From: Agaricus subrufescens
Lineage: Eukaryota; Basidiomycota; Agaricomycetes; Agaricales; Agaricaceae
Assembly (NCBI GenBank): GCA_029945375.1
Contig: CM057065.1
Coordinates: 1,736,001 to 1,800,000 of the forward strand
DNA length: 64,000 nt
Reading direction: 5' to 3'
This document shows, one piece after another, positions 32,946 through 46,600 of this stretch (positions are counted from its first letter, which is position 1; every line of letters starts with the position of its first letter). The notes below the pieces were generated by a model. The model did no database searches and was not told where the DNA came from. It saw nothing but the letters and a program-made list of their open reading frames with translations. The position numbers were made by a program, and so were the translations under genes.

Positions 32946-34779
32946 ATGGATCCGTCTCCAGCCCTGCCTGCCCCTGCGCTCTTCGACCTCGGCGGCCGCA
33001 ACGTGCTCATCACCGGCGCTTCCCGCGGCATTGGGGCTGCCTGTGCCCTCGCCCTCGCGCAGGCTGGCGCAAACATCTGTCTTGTCCATCGTCCGCCCGC
33101 TGATGGTGTCGAAAACACAGAGACTTATCATAGGATTACCGGATGCGGTGTTTTTGCAGCTATCTTGCCCTGCGATCTGGAGGACATGGACCAGGTGCGC
33201 GGTCTGTTCCCCCGTGCTCTGGATGTGATGGGTGGCAATATCCACATCCTCGTCAATTGCGCGGGCATCCAGCGTCGCCACCCCTCGGTAGCGTTTCCGG
33301 AAGCCGACTGGGACGACGCAAGTCCTTCTTTCTCTCCCAGCTCTGCCCCACCTAATCACGCCGCACAGGTGATTAACGTTAACCTCAAGGTCTGCTGGAT
33401 CCTGGCGCAGGCTGCAGGCCAGCACATGGTCCCCCTCCGCCGCGGCAAGATCATTAACATATGCTCTCTTCTCACCTTCCAAGGGGGTCTCACCATCCCG
33501 GCATATGCCGCTGCCAAAGGCGCTCTTGGCCAGCTTACCAAGGCTCTGTCCAACGAATGGAGCCAGCACAACGTCCAGGTCAACGGCATCTGCCCTGGGT
33601 ATATTACCACTGACATGTGAGCATTCTACCCTACTTTCTGCCCCGTTCTCTTTACCCATTGGCTACCGACCTTGGGTACATCTGTTGAAGCATTTACTGC
33701 TTTCTGCATCCGCTAAAATGCGACCGCATAATTCCTGCGCTCATCGAATAGCCTCCGTGAAATGAATTGTGGCGTTACGCTCTGCTTTCTGATCACTGCA
33801 TGCTGTCCGAAACGTATCTGCACGTTCCGGAACATCTTCCGGATGGCGAGCTGCCTCTCTCCGCCTATCTCTACCAATTTAATCGCATTCTGAGGCTGCC
33901 CTGATTTCTAAAACCCAAAAGCCATGCCTAGTCCGCCCCCCACAAGAACTCTCACTTCTATTTCTCGTTCTTGTGGCCCTACATTTTATGATTAATCACT
34001 CCCTATGTTATAGGAATGAGAAGCTTTTGCAAGACCCTGTGAGGTTGCGACAAATCAGCGAGAGAATACCTGCCGGGAGATGGGGAGCACCCAACGACAT
34101 TGCCGGTCCGATCGTCTTCCTTGCTAGCAATGCTAGTCAATACGTTTGTGGCGAAATTTTGGTCGTCGATGGAGTGAGTCCTATTTTTCCTTCACAAAAA
34201 GTTCACTTTTCTGGGTTCGCTTCTACATTCTCGGTCGTGACGTTCTTTGAGCCTCCACGTGCGTTTCTACCGTCGCATGTGTGCAGCTACTGCAACAGGG
34301 TCTTGCTGTGTGATGCACCTTTTCTAGGGTGCTTAATTTCTCGACCTTTTCTGTTTACGTCTTTATTCCCTCATGACGACGTTTGGCGCGAACGGCCACA
34401 CAACCGCGTGGCCGCATCGCTGTTTCAGTGCTTGCCTCCCCCCCCGTCCCATTGAAATCCCAAAAGGGATCGAATTGACTTTGGAGGCGGGCACTGGGAT
34501 GACGTCGTAAGTACATGTGGTATCAACGACACCACTGGCTGGGCAATCCGTCATGAGACCCATAAATCCGAACGTCTTCACAAAGGTTCCATGTATGAGT
34601 GGTCGTATGCTTTTGACCCTCTTTTTTTTTTTTGGGTCGGCGACCAAAGCGGGTCGTTTTCTGATCGTGATTCTCTGGTGATATCAGTGAATCCTTTGAG
34701 AATTAAATTATTCTTTCGTGAGCAGTTCAATGTACTAACCTCATGTGTTCATTTCTTACAGGGCTGGATGGGCCGGTGA
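32946..34779 (+). CDS. short-chain dehydrogenase, gluconate 5-dehydrogenase / KduD-like
   Basis: '[20 protein letters not shown]' is the cofactor loop and '[11 protein letters not shown]' the NAG-type motif. '[13 protein letters not shown]', with Tyr and Lys in '[10 protein letters not shown]', completes the Ser-Tyr-Lys catalytic set. The C-terminal '[20 protein letters not shown]' and final 'VVDGGWMGR' are characteristic of 2-deoxy-D-gluconate 3-dehydrogenase, KduD and gluconate 5-dehydrogenase. The first intron (33318-33368) begins with GC, as gcaagt, and joins 'DWDD' to 'VINVNL'. The second (33617-34013) and third (34174-34761) are unusually long. The last exon is only six codons. It probably reduces or oxidises a sugar acid keto group with NAD(P). 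It is divergently paired with the zinc dehydrogenase. Confidence 0.88.
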
Positions 34780-37578
34780 TCAAGGTACATTCCGAGTTTC
34801 CTTGATGGAGGTAAAATGTGCAGAAATACTGTTTTATGGATGTCATTTGTGGTTACAAACTATATAGTTATGAAGGTAAAAGGAAGAATGCTCTGTTCGA
34901 CTTTGCATGTCCTCAGATCGGAGTTATCGGGTCGGTTTCCTTGGGTGCAAGATGCGCTATTTTGCTCTTTTTTTTTCCACCTTTCCGACGGAAGTCACAA
35001 AATTACCTGGGACCAGTATGACAGGATAAACCTGGATTAGGTGAGGTCAATCGGCCGCCCGGTTTCACATGAGAATTTCTGTTTCTCCAAGAGGGAGGCT
35101 GACCAACTTGCAGGATATCTTTTACCTTACTTGACGGCAAAACGAAGCTCAAGAAGCCACATGAAATTATCTCTAACTTTGCCTGACAGCGGACTTCGTG
35201 GAATGACCAGTTAGGTGGTGATCGTAGTCGTCGGAACTGGAGTACTCAAATCAGCGACCTAGAGCCGGCTGAAGGATGATCAAACTCCTCACGCCAGGAG
35301 ATAGTCTTGTGCCAGCGTGCACGGAAGCTCCTTTCCCTAAATTCTTTCGACCGATACGGTTAACTCTGACTAACCTCAGTGGGCTTTATCCCTATCAAAA
35401 AAAAAATTCATATTTATCTGAGGCAAGTACGGACCAAAAGCCGGAGCATAATGTTTAATTACCCCGGGGGACTGGTTTAGCTCCAACGTGATAAGATAAC
35501 CCATTAGTTCATTTTAGACGGAGGACAGTGTGTCCCCCGCCGGTCTCCTAAAATTCACTATCTCAATTGGAAAATAAAAAAACGAGACAAAGCGAGTATT
35601 CGGTTGAGGGCGTGGAAATAGAGCATGGGTAATTGGGAAAGAAGTCGGCCACTTAACTGCCGCCGTTTAACAGCAAAATGTAGGTCATCTGCTATGCTTT
35701 TGTGGAGGTGTCCTTACATGGGGATGAAGTCGGTTTTATCGGTACACCGTCTCTCACTCGGAACATACCTTGCACTTGATGCGAGATAAAGGGAAGAGAT
35801 TGTCATGTTTCACTGAGAGATAGATAGAACGTTTCTCGAATCGTCGATTTGAGAACTCAAATAGATGAAACAATCGATGTACGTAGTACTGCATTCCTTA
35901 AAAAAAAAAAAGAAGGAAAAAAAAGAAAAACAAACTATTAGGAACGGTCGATTAGCGAGGGGGGGGGAATGCGGGCCGAAGGTTCCGAGACTGTAGAATT
36001 TGGAATTGTACTTAGGGAGAAATGACATTGATCGAGACCCAGATTGTGGGGATTTGTGTTCTTTTGGGTCGGTCATCGCATCTGTAAATGGAGAGCGGGG
36101 AAAACGGCACGGCGAAATTATTACGCATGGAACATGCTTAATTGTCGGCAGGTGTGCTCTCCGTTTCACTCCTACCTTGTATGATACAATAAGGCCACTC
36201 CCAAGTGGTGCTGTCTGTCGAGTTCGACTTAGAATAGGACAGCGGCGATGCCGCATTCGGCAGATGACCAGCTCGGTTCTAACTTAGTTGGAGTAAATGA
36301 AGGGTGTCGTCGGGCCGGTCACGGGCCGCGGGGTTCCAGAGTACAGTCATGAAAGGAGGATAGGGAATAATTTTTAGCTGTACGAAGGGAGTCTGTAGGC
36401 TGGCCCAATGGGCAGAAAGACTCCTCGATCAAATAAGTGGGTCCTGGCATTTCCAGTCACAGCAAGGTCGACGATCGGAGGGTTTGATCAGTGATGCACC
36501 CCTTGGGCGCGATCGAAAGTCCTCTTACCTAACCCACCAGGCATCCTGATCCTGAGTGAAGCGAAAGTTTGCAACCCTTAGCTTTGACTCTTGTACCCCC
36601 CTTTATCCCTCGTATTTCCTCCATTGGTTATCGCGTAATGGTTTTTTTGGTTTTTTGCTGAACTGGGGAAGAGCCCCTTGGCATTTAAATTTGAACGACC
36701 AAAGTCCGAACAATTTAGCCGTTACCCATATAGATTCTCGTTTACCAACCGATTTACATTGAAGGCGTTCAGGTCTAAGCCACGTTTTAGTGATGCACCC
36801 GCCCTCCGGTATATAGAAATAGCAGCCGAGGAGCTAATGTTCCCATGTGGTTAAAGGTTGGTATGTTAGGGGGTCGACCCGGGAGCAGTATGGGAGGAGA
36901 TCGCTGCTATCGGAGTCGTTATGATTGTTTCCATCAGCAGGCAAGTGAGTGCAAATATATGGCCCCTCAAACTAGATGCAAGGGGTATTGAATTGCAATA
37001 AAATTTTGGGGACCAGGCAAAACACACCTTTCGAATCTCAAAATCAAAAACAAGTAGCCGAGAAACCTCGAAAGTGCGTTCTGTGGAAGTACAGACCTAG
37101 CCTGAAAAATGAATCACCAGATGGACATCTGAAAATCAGGCCACTTGACCGGAATTCTCCAGGGTTTCAAACTCACACCATGTTTTAATTATAGCAGCTG
37201 AGCGAATTAAGTCGCTGCTCCCTACGCCCAGGGCCCCAGAGCACCTTGAACGCATTGTAACACCAAGCAACGGATGGCTAGGTGACGGTTCAGTGTACTA
37301 CACAAAGCCCTTTTTGGCTACCATCCTGAGGGGCTTGCCAGCGGTTCACAGCTCAGGCATTACAAATATAGTCTAAAATTTTCCTCAAAGTTTGAACATT
37401 GATGTAAGTTTTCTGTTATGACTACAACGGCATGCAACATTGTGATGGACAATAAATAGTTGCCACTTCCAGTCAAGGTTAGATCACCTTGCGACCTCCC
37501 GCAGTTCCTTCCCTGACCCCAACTTTTTTTCCACCTTTTTAATTTGCGCCGGAACCAAGCAGCTCTGCTAATCCAACC
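34780..37578. other. gene-poor region of 2.8 kb
   Basis: No gene, repeat family or transposon protein is recognisable. The decamer GTGATGCACC occurs at about 36491 and 36790, and once more at about 34311 inside the SDR's last intron. Homopolymer A runs lie near 35398-35407 and 35900-35911. The right end is the malic enzyme promoter. Confidence 0.5.
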
Positions 37579-39828
37579 ATGACCATCGTCCTCACCCCAT
37601 ACTGGTCTAATGGTGTCCAAAAACTAAAGCAGCTGCCTCAGCGTATGCCTTACCTCTTTTCTCTTCGTGATTGGTTGCCAACGCATCGCGCAGCGTCAAG
37701 ACCCAAGCGTGGCCTCGTGCCACCCGCACTGGAAGAGGCCACTCATGGCTTACGATGCCTCACTCAACTTAGGTCTAAGACTACAGGCATAGAAAAATAC
37801 ATCTACCTTTCTGCACTCAAGGACCAGGACCCCAATATATTCTACAAGCTCTGTCTTCAGAACATGCCGGAGTTCACCCCTATAATTTATACACCTGTCG
37901 TTGGAGACGCGTGCTTGCAATATTCACATATCTACAGGCGTCCCGAAGGCTTGGTTCGTATTTGCTTATAGTTCATGCATTCGAGTCGCGTGTTGACCTG
38001 TTCATGTAGTTCATCTCTATCAAGGACAAGGGAAATATTCGTCAAGGTATGTATTCAAACTTCTTAAAATAATTCTCGGGGATTCTAATAGGAACGCAGT
38101 GATTAATAACTGGCCCAAGATTGATGAAGCGAGAATTAGTGTTGTGACAGACGGTGAGCATACATTAAAATAGATCATATTGTTTGACTGAAGGTGTCAA
38201 TTTCAGGATCGAGAATCCTTGGGCTTGGCGACCTTGGAGTTAATGGGATGCCGATATCTATTGGTAAACTTTCCCTCTATATTGCTGGTGCTGGGTAAGT
38301 TTAATTTCTACTGCTTCATATCGGTATTTCTCATATACATGCGTCTGTTGTTAGTATCCGGCCCGAGTCGACGGTCCCCATATGCCTCGACCTCGGCACC
38401 AACACCGACAGGTATCTTGAAGATCCTCTCTACCTCGGCCTGCGCCAAAAACGCGTCTCGGATAAAGAAATGTCTGAGTTCATGGACGAATTTATGTACG
38501 AAATGTCGGTTGCCTTCCCCAAAATGATGATTCAGTTTGAGGTAATCCACTCTCACATTGTATTTCTTCGTATTCTGACCTTGCCTTTATGTAGGACTTC
38601 TCTACCGATAATGCTTTCAAGTACCTTGAACGCTACCGGAACGTCTATCCGGTATTTAATGACGATATTCAAGGAACTGGAGCTGTAGTCCTGAGCGGTT
38701 TCCTCAACGCGGCTAAACTTTCCTCAGCTGCTTCGGGAGAACCATTAAGCTCACATCGTATCCTATTCTTTGGTGCTGGATCGGCTGGTGTGGGAGTAGC
38801 TCAGCAGTTAATGAGCTTCTTCATCCTTCAGGGTCTATCGAAGGAGGAAGCCCGCAGACGCGTCTGGTTCGTGGACTCTCAAGGCTTAGTATACAATACT
38901 CGTGGACGCCTCGCTGAACACAAGAAATGTGAGTCATTAGGTGGATCTTCTCGAAATAAGCTCACAACATTCCATGATAGACTTCGCCAGGGATGATTAC
39001 AGCGGCCCGCCGATGACAAATCTCGTTGATATTATTGAGTACGTGAAGCCGACAGCTCTAATGGGCCTCTCGACTATAAGTGTAAGCCTCGTTCCTTCAT
39101 TAATTACTCCGACAAAAAAAAAGTCTGATATACTTTCTTCAAAAGGGTGCTTTCACCCCAGAAGTCATCCAAATGATGGCATCCATAAATGCTCGTCCCA
39201 TTATCTTCCCGCTCTCAAACCCTGTCCGACTTTCAGAATGTTCATTTAATGATGCCGTTGAGCACACTAATGGCCGAGTACTCTTTGCCTCTGGGTCCCC
39301 CTTCCCCGAACAGGAATTCCAGGGTACTACCCTCTATCCTGGCCAAGGAAACAACATGTACATTTTCCCAGGTACGCGTGGTTCAGTTACTGAGAAATGA
39401 AGACAATTCTTATCTCACGATAACTCCGTGGCAGGTATTGGCCTTGCTGCGATTTTAGGGCGTGTCAAGTCTGTGACTGATGGAATGGTGGAGGCTGCCT
39501 CGCTCGGTCTGGCCGACTCCCTGACCGATGAGGAACGTGCGCTAGGTCTGTTGTACCCACGCGTCGAACGAAGTAAGGCATTTTGGGCCATACCTTTTGA
39601 AACTAGCACGCTGATCAAACGTTTCTGTAGTTCGGGATATCAGTGCTCACATTGCTAGAGCAGTAATCCAAGCAGCTCAGCGAGAGGTCAGTTAAATTTC
39701 AAGATAATAGGCATATCTTGAAACTCAATATAAACAAACAGGGGGTGGATCGTAATGAATCTTTGCGAGGCTTGAGCGACGTTGACCTTCTCAAAACGAT
39801 CAAAAAGAAGATGTGGTCGCCTTTGTGA
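37579..39828 (+). CDS. NAD(P)-dependent malic enzyme
   Basis: This has about eight short introns. '[20 protein letters not shown]' carries the catalytic Tyr and '[10 protein letters not shown]' the Arg/Lys region. '[20 protein letters not shown]', '[20 protein letters not shown]' and '[19 protein letters not shown]' provide the metal-binding Asp and substrate site. '[17 protein letters not shown]' is the nucleotide-binding fold. The C-terminal domain ends '[13 protein letters not shown]'. It decarboxylates malate to pyruvate and supplies NADH or NADPH, in the cytosol or mitochondrion. The N-terminal segment between '[12 protein letters not shown]' and '[10 protein letters not shown]' lacks the usual 'NKGTAF'-like stretch; a missed exon or true divergence is possible. 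Confidence 0.88.
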
Positions 39829-40607
39829 TCGCCAATATCTATTGGAAGACCACTGTCACATCTGTAAAGCAATAATACCCTGAGTTGTGGTAGACCTCCG
39901 CCTTCTGTTCTTGTTGCTGTCCCAATGTTGTTTTGATTATGTTACTCTGTTCGACAATACGTATAATGATTATAATGCTTTGATGTTCATTCTAACAGGG
40001 TGAGGTTCGTAGATCTATCTATCTGTGCTAAGTGACTTCACCTCCATTCTCTGCCGACCAAAATGGGACACATTAGAAGGGAGCCAGCCATCAGAATGGA
40101 ACCAATGCGCATTAATTTCTGCGTCATTAGAGTAATATCCGCGAGGTTTGAAGAAGCCCAGACAAGTTTTGTTTCAGGGGAATTGACCTCATTAAATGAA
40201 CCGAGGATTCAAAAAGTGGGTTTGGCCTGATGTCAGAACTGATGTTATGCAAACCGGTGCTTATTGACTTGCGAGTGATTGTTATTCATGGCGTAAAGAC
40301 TACTAGATTAGCATGTTCCCGATCTTTGTCGTGACACCTCGTCATCAGGAATAGAGTTCCGAGTTCTGGTATGAAGATCATTGTAGCCGCAGTTGCGAGC
40401 TCCGCTAGAGATTTCTTAGGTTGAATTGTATTGAGCCGAGGCGCTGAGGAGCTTGAAAATGATCTTCGCTTTCCTTGTCCTTGACAAATGATCTGCACCC
40501 AACCTTAGTATCCGGGGCTATAATTCAGATATATGTATGAATGCTGTATTCAATACGATAAATCTGTCAAAGCTAGACGGAGGCCTTGATAACGGTCGCA
40601 GGGTATT
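39829..40607. other. convergent 3' intergenic region, malic enzyme / ABC transporter
   Basis: The 3' ends of a plus and a minus gene face each other across 779 nt. No coding signal was seen. Confidence 0.5.
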
Positions 40608-43600
40608 CTAAACCCCCGCCATTTTCTTTAGCATCGCAAACTCGTCCTTTCCGGTGGCTTTGCACAATGAATAGAACTTTGAGGTCTTGTCTGACAACAA
40701 ACTAGAAGGCCTGCAATAATAGTTAGTAGGAGAACTTGGTTTCTGATGCTTCAATTTCGACCCACTTGTCAAATTCTGTGATTCGGCCATCCTCGAGGAG
40801 CATGACCTAGACGCGCGGGTGAGTTATCCGACAGATTTACCGCCATCTCAAACTTACTCTATCATAGTCAATCACGGTCCTTAGCCGATGTGCAATAGTA
40901 AGAATGGTGCTATCGGCGAATTCTCTGATAGGAATTTAAGCTTATTGTTCGGACTGATCGGAGTGACGCTTACTGTCTTATAGTTTTTCCAATGAGTTCA
41001 TCAGTTGCATAGTCAACACTGAGGACGGTTAAGTGAGTAGCTGCGCCTAGCCAGGTCAACAACAAGTATCACACCTTGCAGTAGCCTGATGCACCGAATA
41101 TTATTAGCATCTATCCGATACATCCGACTAAAATCACGTACTTCGTCCATAACCAATACTTTTGTTCTTTTGAGAATTGCTCTTGCCATACAAAGAAGTT
41201 GTTTCTCTCTAAAAGCAATATATAGTTGCGAAGTTTACGCGTAGAAGTAGAAATCGTACCCTGTCGAGAAATTCTCACCCCCTTCCGAAACAACGGAATC
41301 CAGATCACGGAATACATTGATATTGACAGTGTCAGAGGCTTCTGTTGGAGCATCTGTTGAGGGTATTAGGTGGACGCGGCGCAGTGCTTCGTACTTCCAG
41401 ATGGTGGTGTCATGAGGTGCTTTGTCTGCTTGAATAGCTTAAACACTCACGATGTCCACGTCTTCATATTCGCCAAATACATCAAGCGTTGATCGGAGAG
41501 TACCACTCAGGACGGTCGGATCCTCTAAAAAAGAATGAGTCATTTGTTCACTCAAAGTGTGGAGGACGTACGAGGAATGATAGTCAGGCGACTGCGCAGA
41601 TCCGTCAAACCAATTTTACTCGTGTCCAGCCCGTCGATCAGTATACAGCCTCCGGTTGGTTCTACAAAGCGGAAAAAGGAGAGCGCGAGCGTACTCTTCC
41701 CAGATCCTGTGCGTCCTAGTATACCGACCTAATCACGTCATGTAGGGAAAGTTGAGCTGCTATCAATGGTTGAGACGTACCTTTTCACCAGGGTTAATTT
41801 CGAAGTTTAGATGATGGAGGACGTCAGGTAATTCAGGCTGGCACGAAAGTTCAGTGCTTAGGACAGGATCGGACAGTTGTCTACACGTCAACTCACAGCG
41901 TATCGGATGACAAGATCTTCGCATCTGATGGCGCCACGTGAGGGCCAGGAAGCCGGTGGTCTGGGTTCGATGAATTCTGGTGGTTCACGTTTCAACTCTG
42001 AGTATTCTTTCACGCGCTCCAGGGCAACCTGGGAGAAAGTTATTGAGTCCATAACAATAAGGATTGAAGTAATTTTCACAAACCATTGATTGCTCTAGGC
42101 CAACAAACCGTCGGACCTAGGCGAAAGATTGACGTTAGTGGCAGTAGTTTGGTCATAAGAAAAATGAGTACCATAAACAGTAAGTCGCCTGAAATGGTGG
42201 AGGCAAATGCAAGAGCGAAACCCGCAAAGGAAGCCGTAATACTGGGTGTTATAAGGCATGCCAACCCAGTGGCACCAACAATAGCTGCGGATACCAAGTT
42301 GAATCGTGCAGAAAGCCATCGATTGACTGTGAATAACATGAAAATGAAGTCAAATCACTGAAATAGAAATTTGAAGCTCACCTCCAAACATCCAGTAGTA
42401 CGGGTTCGCGTTCTGTCAAAAGCTATAAACCTGTCCACTGTCGCGACAGATGGCAAAAGAAGACACACTGTATCAACACATCGCAACATATCCCTCAAAA
42501 ATTTGGTTGAGGCACCAAAAGCGCGGATTATAGTGACTCCAGAAATAGTCTCTCCATAGATAGAATACAGCGGCGAACGCGTAACCGAATCTACAACACG
42601 TTAGTCAATCTCAGACGATGGCCATACCAATTGTCTTTACACACCCAGCCGCCGCATGTCTCGGGAAGTTTGACCATAAACCTGACAGGTGTTCAACGAA
42701 AGCCGAAAAAAGCTCGTAAAAGTAGCGCACCTTGGCAACTATGTAACGGAGGCATGAGAACGGTTGACACTTAATGTAATAACAATAACTTACCATTCCA
42801 ATAGACAGCACTCAAGATCACGATTGCAACGATGAAGGGAAGACCACCAACGACACTAACTGTAAGTAAGGTCGTCGAGGCAGATAAAGCATAAATGATG
42901 CTTCGACCGAAGTTATCCGATAAGCTGCTGTCAATGGCTATCACACAAGTTAACGCCTGAGACGAAATGACAGGAAATATTCTTACTTTCAAAGTCCTTG
43001 CCAAACCGGTTCAGGAGCCGACCCCTAGATACGGTGTCATGGAACCTGATATGTGCAAATAAAACTGTCTCCAGCAGTCTTTGATACAAGACCTTCGAAG
43101 CATGAATAGATCCCCGATACAGGACGAACCAACGAACTGTCGAAATTACCAAACCGATTCCTGTGACCAGTGTATAAACCATGATAAAGAAAAAGGGGCT
43201 TTCAGCGCCGGCTTCCGTCGTCTCCATTGCTTGTGCTGACCAATACCTGGTATTCACAGTTAAGATCCAAATAGAGGCATGATTCAATTGGTTAATAACG
43301 TACCTTAGCCAGCCATTTTCAAGCACAGGGCTCAGGGTTGCCGCGATAAGGATTGACAGGAAAAGGGCCCAGTACCAGCGATTTCCACAAGCCCGAACGT
43401 ACGTTTCCCATATGTCGCGACTGATACGCCCGACCGCACGCTTTTCCTCTTCAACAAGTTTTCTCGGGGCCTTTCGTTCTTTTCTAACTTCAGGTGCAAC
43501 AGGCGCGATGGTCGAGCTAGTAGAAGAACTCGTTTCGGCCGCCTTTTCGGTTGGCACTAGTACGGTTTCTTCAGCTTTGGCAACCATTTCTTTCTCCTCC

Positions 43601-46600
43601 TCGTCCGTAGCAGCATCTGTTGATTGAAGCAATGTTTTCATAATAGGAGATGCAAAGAATGCTTCAGAGCCGCCTTCAAATTGCAGCCGGCCATTATCGA
43701 GGGCGACAATATACTTGGCTCCTGACGCACATAACTGGACGTGATGAGAGACCAGGATGACGGTCCGACCAACCATCAAGTCTCCTTTGAGACATTCAGT
43801 ATAAAGATGACTTGCGGTATGGGCATCGACTATATGATGCGATTAATGATTTAGACGAGAATCGTTGGGGGAAAATATGATTTACCAGCTGAGAGCACGT
43901 CGTCGAGCAGAAGTATAGAAGCACGGGAATAGACAGCTCGTGCGAGTGAAACTAATCTGACTTGAGAAAGTAAGATACGGATATACACGCATATAGACGT
44001 ACCTCGAGCTTTTTGGCCACCAGAGAGATTAACCTAGCCAAAATGTTAGGACTATGGGCTATATGGATGATTCGATTTCTGATACGCACGCCACGCTCTC
44101 CAATTTCAGACTCATCACCATCCTCTAGGATGTCCAGGTCACTCAAAAGGGCACAGACTTCCAAAGTTTTTTGATACCTCTCCTCGTCATATGGTAGATT
44201 AAATAAGATATTGTCTACTCAATCAATAATCGTAACAAACAATCCATGCTAAAGTACTCACCTTTGATAGATGCATTTCTCAGCCAAGCAGCTTGGGGTA
44301 CATATGCGGTCGCTCCTCGCACTACCCATTCCTCCTTCGGTATAGAACTCTCCGTTGCAAACGAAGCCAGCGAGTCTGGAGGTGATCGAGGGCAGAGTAA
44401 CTGCCCAGCAAGGATATCGGCTTCACCAAGTAACGCCAATAACAAAAGTGTCTTCCCAGAACCTAATTTGCCACATATAAGAGACAATTCTCTTTCCGGG
44501 AAGTTCACAGTCAGATCCGTCAGCGTGAATTTATGCTTGGGAGTCGCGGCAAGAGAAGACGCTGCGCTCTTCATCGAGCGATCCTGAGGCCATGTGAGGG
44601 TACAAGATTGTAGTGCGATAGTTTTGCTTTGATCATCAAGAGGTGGAATAGGCTTGACTTCGTCGGCGTTGAGGTATTTCTCGATGCGACGAAGGGAAAC
44701 TAAAGTTTGAAGCATGTTGATGAAAGTTTCGGGTAGGGCACTGAGGGCAAACTTCATTTCCGTGAACACTATTTACCCCGTTAGCGAGTCCAAGAGAACG
44801 GATGTACAATTCCAAACAATTACCCATTATCTAGAAGGTTCCAGAATCAGAAACTTTTCTTTATCCTAATTGCAAATCACATACCGAAGTGAACGCCACG
44901 GAAGGTGTGAGCACCTGACGTCGAACGATGGCAAAGTGCCAGAATGACACAAGCGTGACGACAATAGGAGCTGCATTCCTGCGCAATATCAGCACTCATT
45001 CTACCAAACTTTGCGGGAAAATCCCTTACCAAATACAGTTCCACAAGGCCTATATTTCAACAAAGTTGTGAGCGAAAAAAAAGATACTTTTAATACTACA
45101 AACACCCACCTCAATGATATAGTTCTTCTTTTGATATTTTAATTCCTTCTCACGAACTTTAAGGACACGAGCCTCGAAACTACGTTCCCAGGCCATAAAT
45201 TTAAGCATCCTGATACCCCCAAGTATCTAATCAAGCGTCAATCAATCAAAATCCATCTCACTGAAAGAGTAGCTTACCTCGTTCATCAGTGTCACTCTCT
45301 CATCTCGTGCCTTCATGAGGTTCTCCTGCGCAACAACAACGATTTTTCCAGCCAAGTGGTTCAAAGGTAGAAATAGGCAAGTAACTGCAAGACCGATAAA
45401 ACAAGAAACACCTAGCAACGCCAAGTCAGTAATATCCTCACATACTGAGGGAGAGAACGCACCCAATAGATTATATAAAAAGATAGTTCCAATAGCAATT
45501 TCAATAGGTGAGTCCACAATGGAGAATAGATGCCACGCAAATTCGCCGACTCGGTCAACATCCGTCGTCATAAGCGTCATGATCTGAGCTTTACTTGAGA
45601 AGTCGTCCTCTTCACCGTTCTTTTGTCCTTCTTGATCGGCTTTATCTTTTGCATCCTCTTGAGATGTTGCAGCTGATGAAGCAGCTTGTTTGCGAACGAG
45701 CGTCTTGGTAAAAAGGATAGAATTCAGCTGGATACGGAGACGAACTTGTATCGTAGTGGTAGCCAAGGACCATAATTGACCAGTGACTAGATTGAATATC
45801 AACATCCCATAGCGGAGATAATCGCGACCATAAAAAACTTACCCAGGCATGTTATAGCATTTGACATAAATAGGCCGAAAACATAAACCCAACCCCATCC
45901 CATATTAGTTCTTCCTCTATCCGCTTCTAAATAAGCCACAAGTTTCTGCAAGAAAATGGCGGGAGTATAAAACAGGACTGCCGCAACTGAGGCCAAAAAA
46001 AGCTCCCAAATGAGGACTGCGGCATTCAACCTTGCCAAACGCCATGCAAGGCTCCACCCAGACCCAGGTTTTGGTGACCACGAACCAATACGTAACTTTA
46101 TTTCCCGCACTGCGCGTTTCATGGCAGCATAATTAAATGTAGCACGCATGTCTGCTGGTACAATTGGCAGGTCGCCAATATCCAAACTTTCAGCGACGTT
46201 GCCTAACATAACAACTTTGGTCGTATATGAAAAGAGAAGGGTATCCCATACAGATGCGCCTACGATGCGCATTGGGTTAGTTCTATTCAGAAGGTAATGA
46301 TGATGAAAAAAACGCACCAACGGAGCCACAAATGTTTTCTTCATCCTTATTGGTAATGGCCATGATAACCTTCTCTGAATAAATCCTCTCCGAAGGAAGA
46401 TGTAACTTCGGACCAAGTGGTGTAGTGATCGAAATCGCACAGACTAGTGCATAAAGCACCAGTGTCGCATACCACATTCCAGAAGGTAAACGTTCAGATG
46501 TACTTGTAGCCACGGGCTGAGGTGTGTCCGGTAGAATTGTAGCAATGAAAACCAGGAACGTAGCAATCGTGGAGAGAGCGGAGATATGGCAAATAGAGTG

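Noticed and set aside
34311..36800. Decamer GTGATGCACC occurring three times in the 34-37 kb region
   Set aside because: It is too short and widely spaced to call a repeat family; chance is likely.
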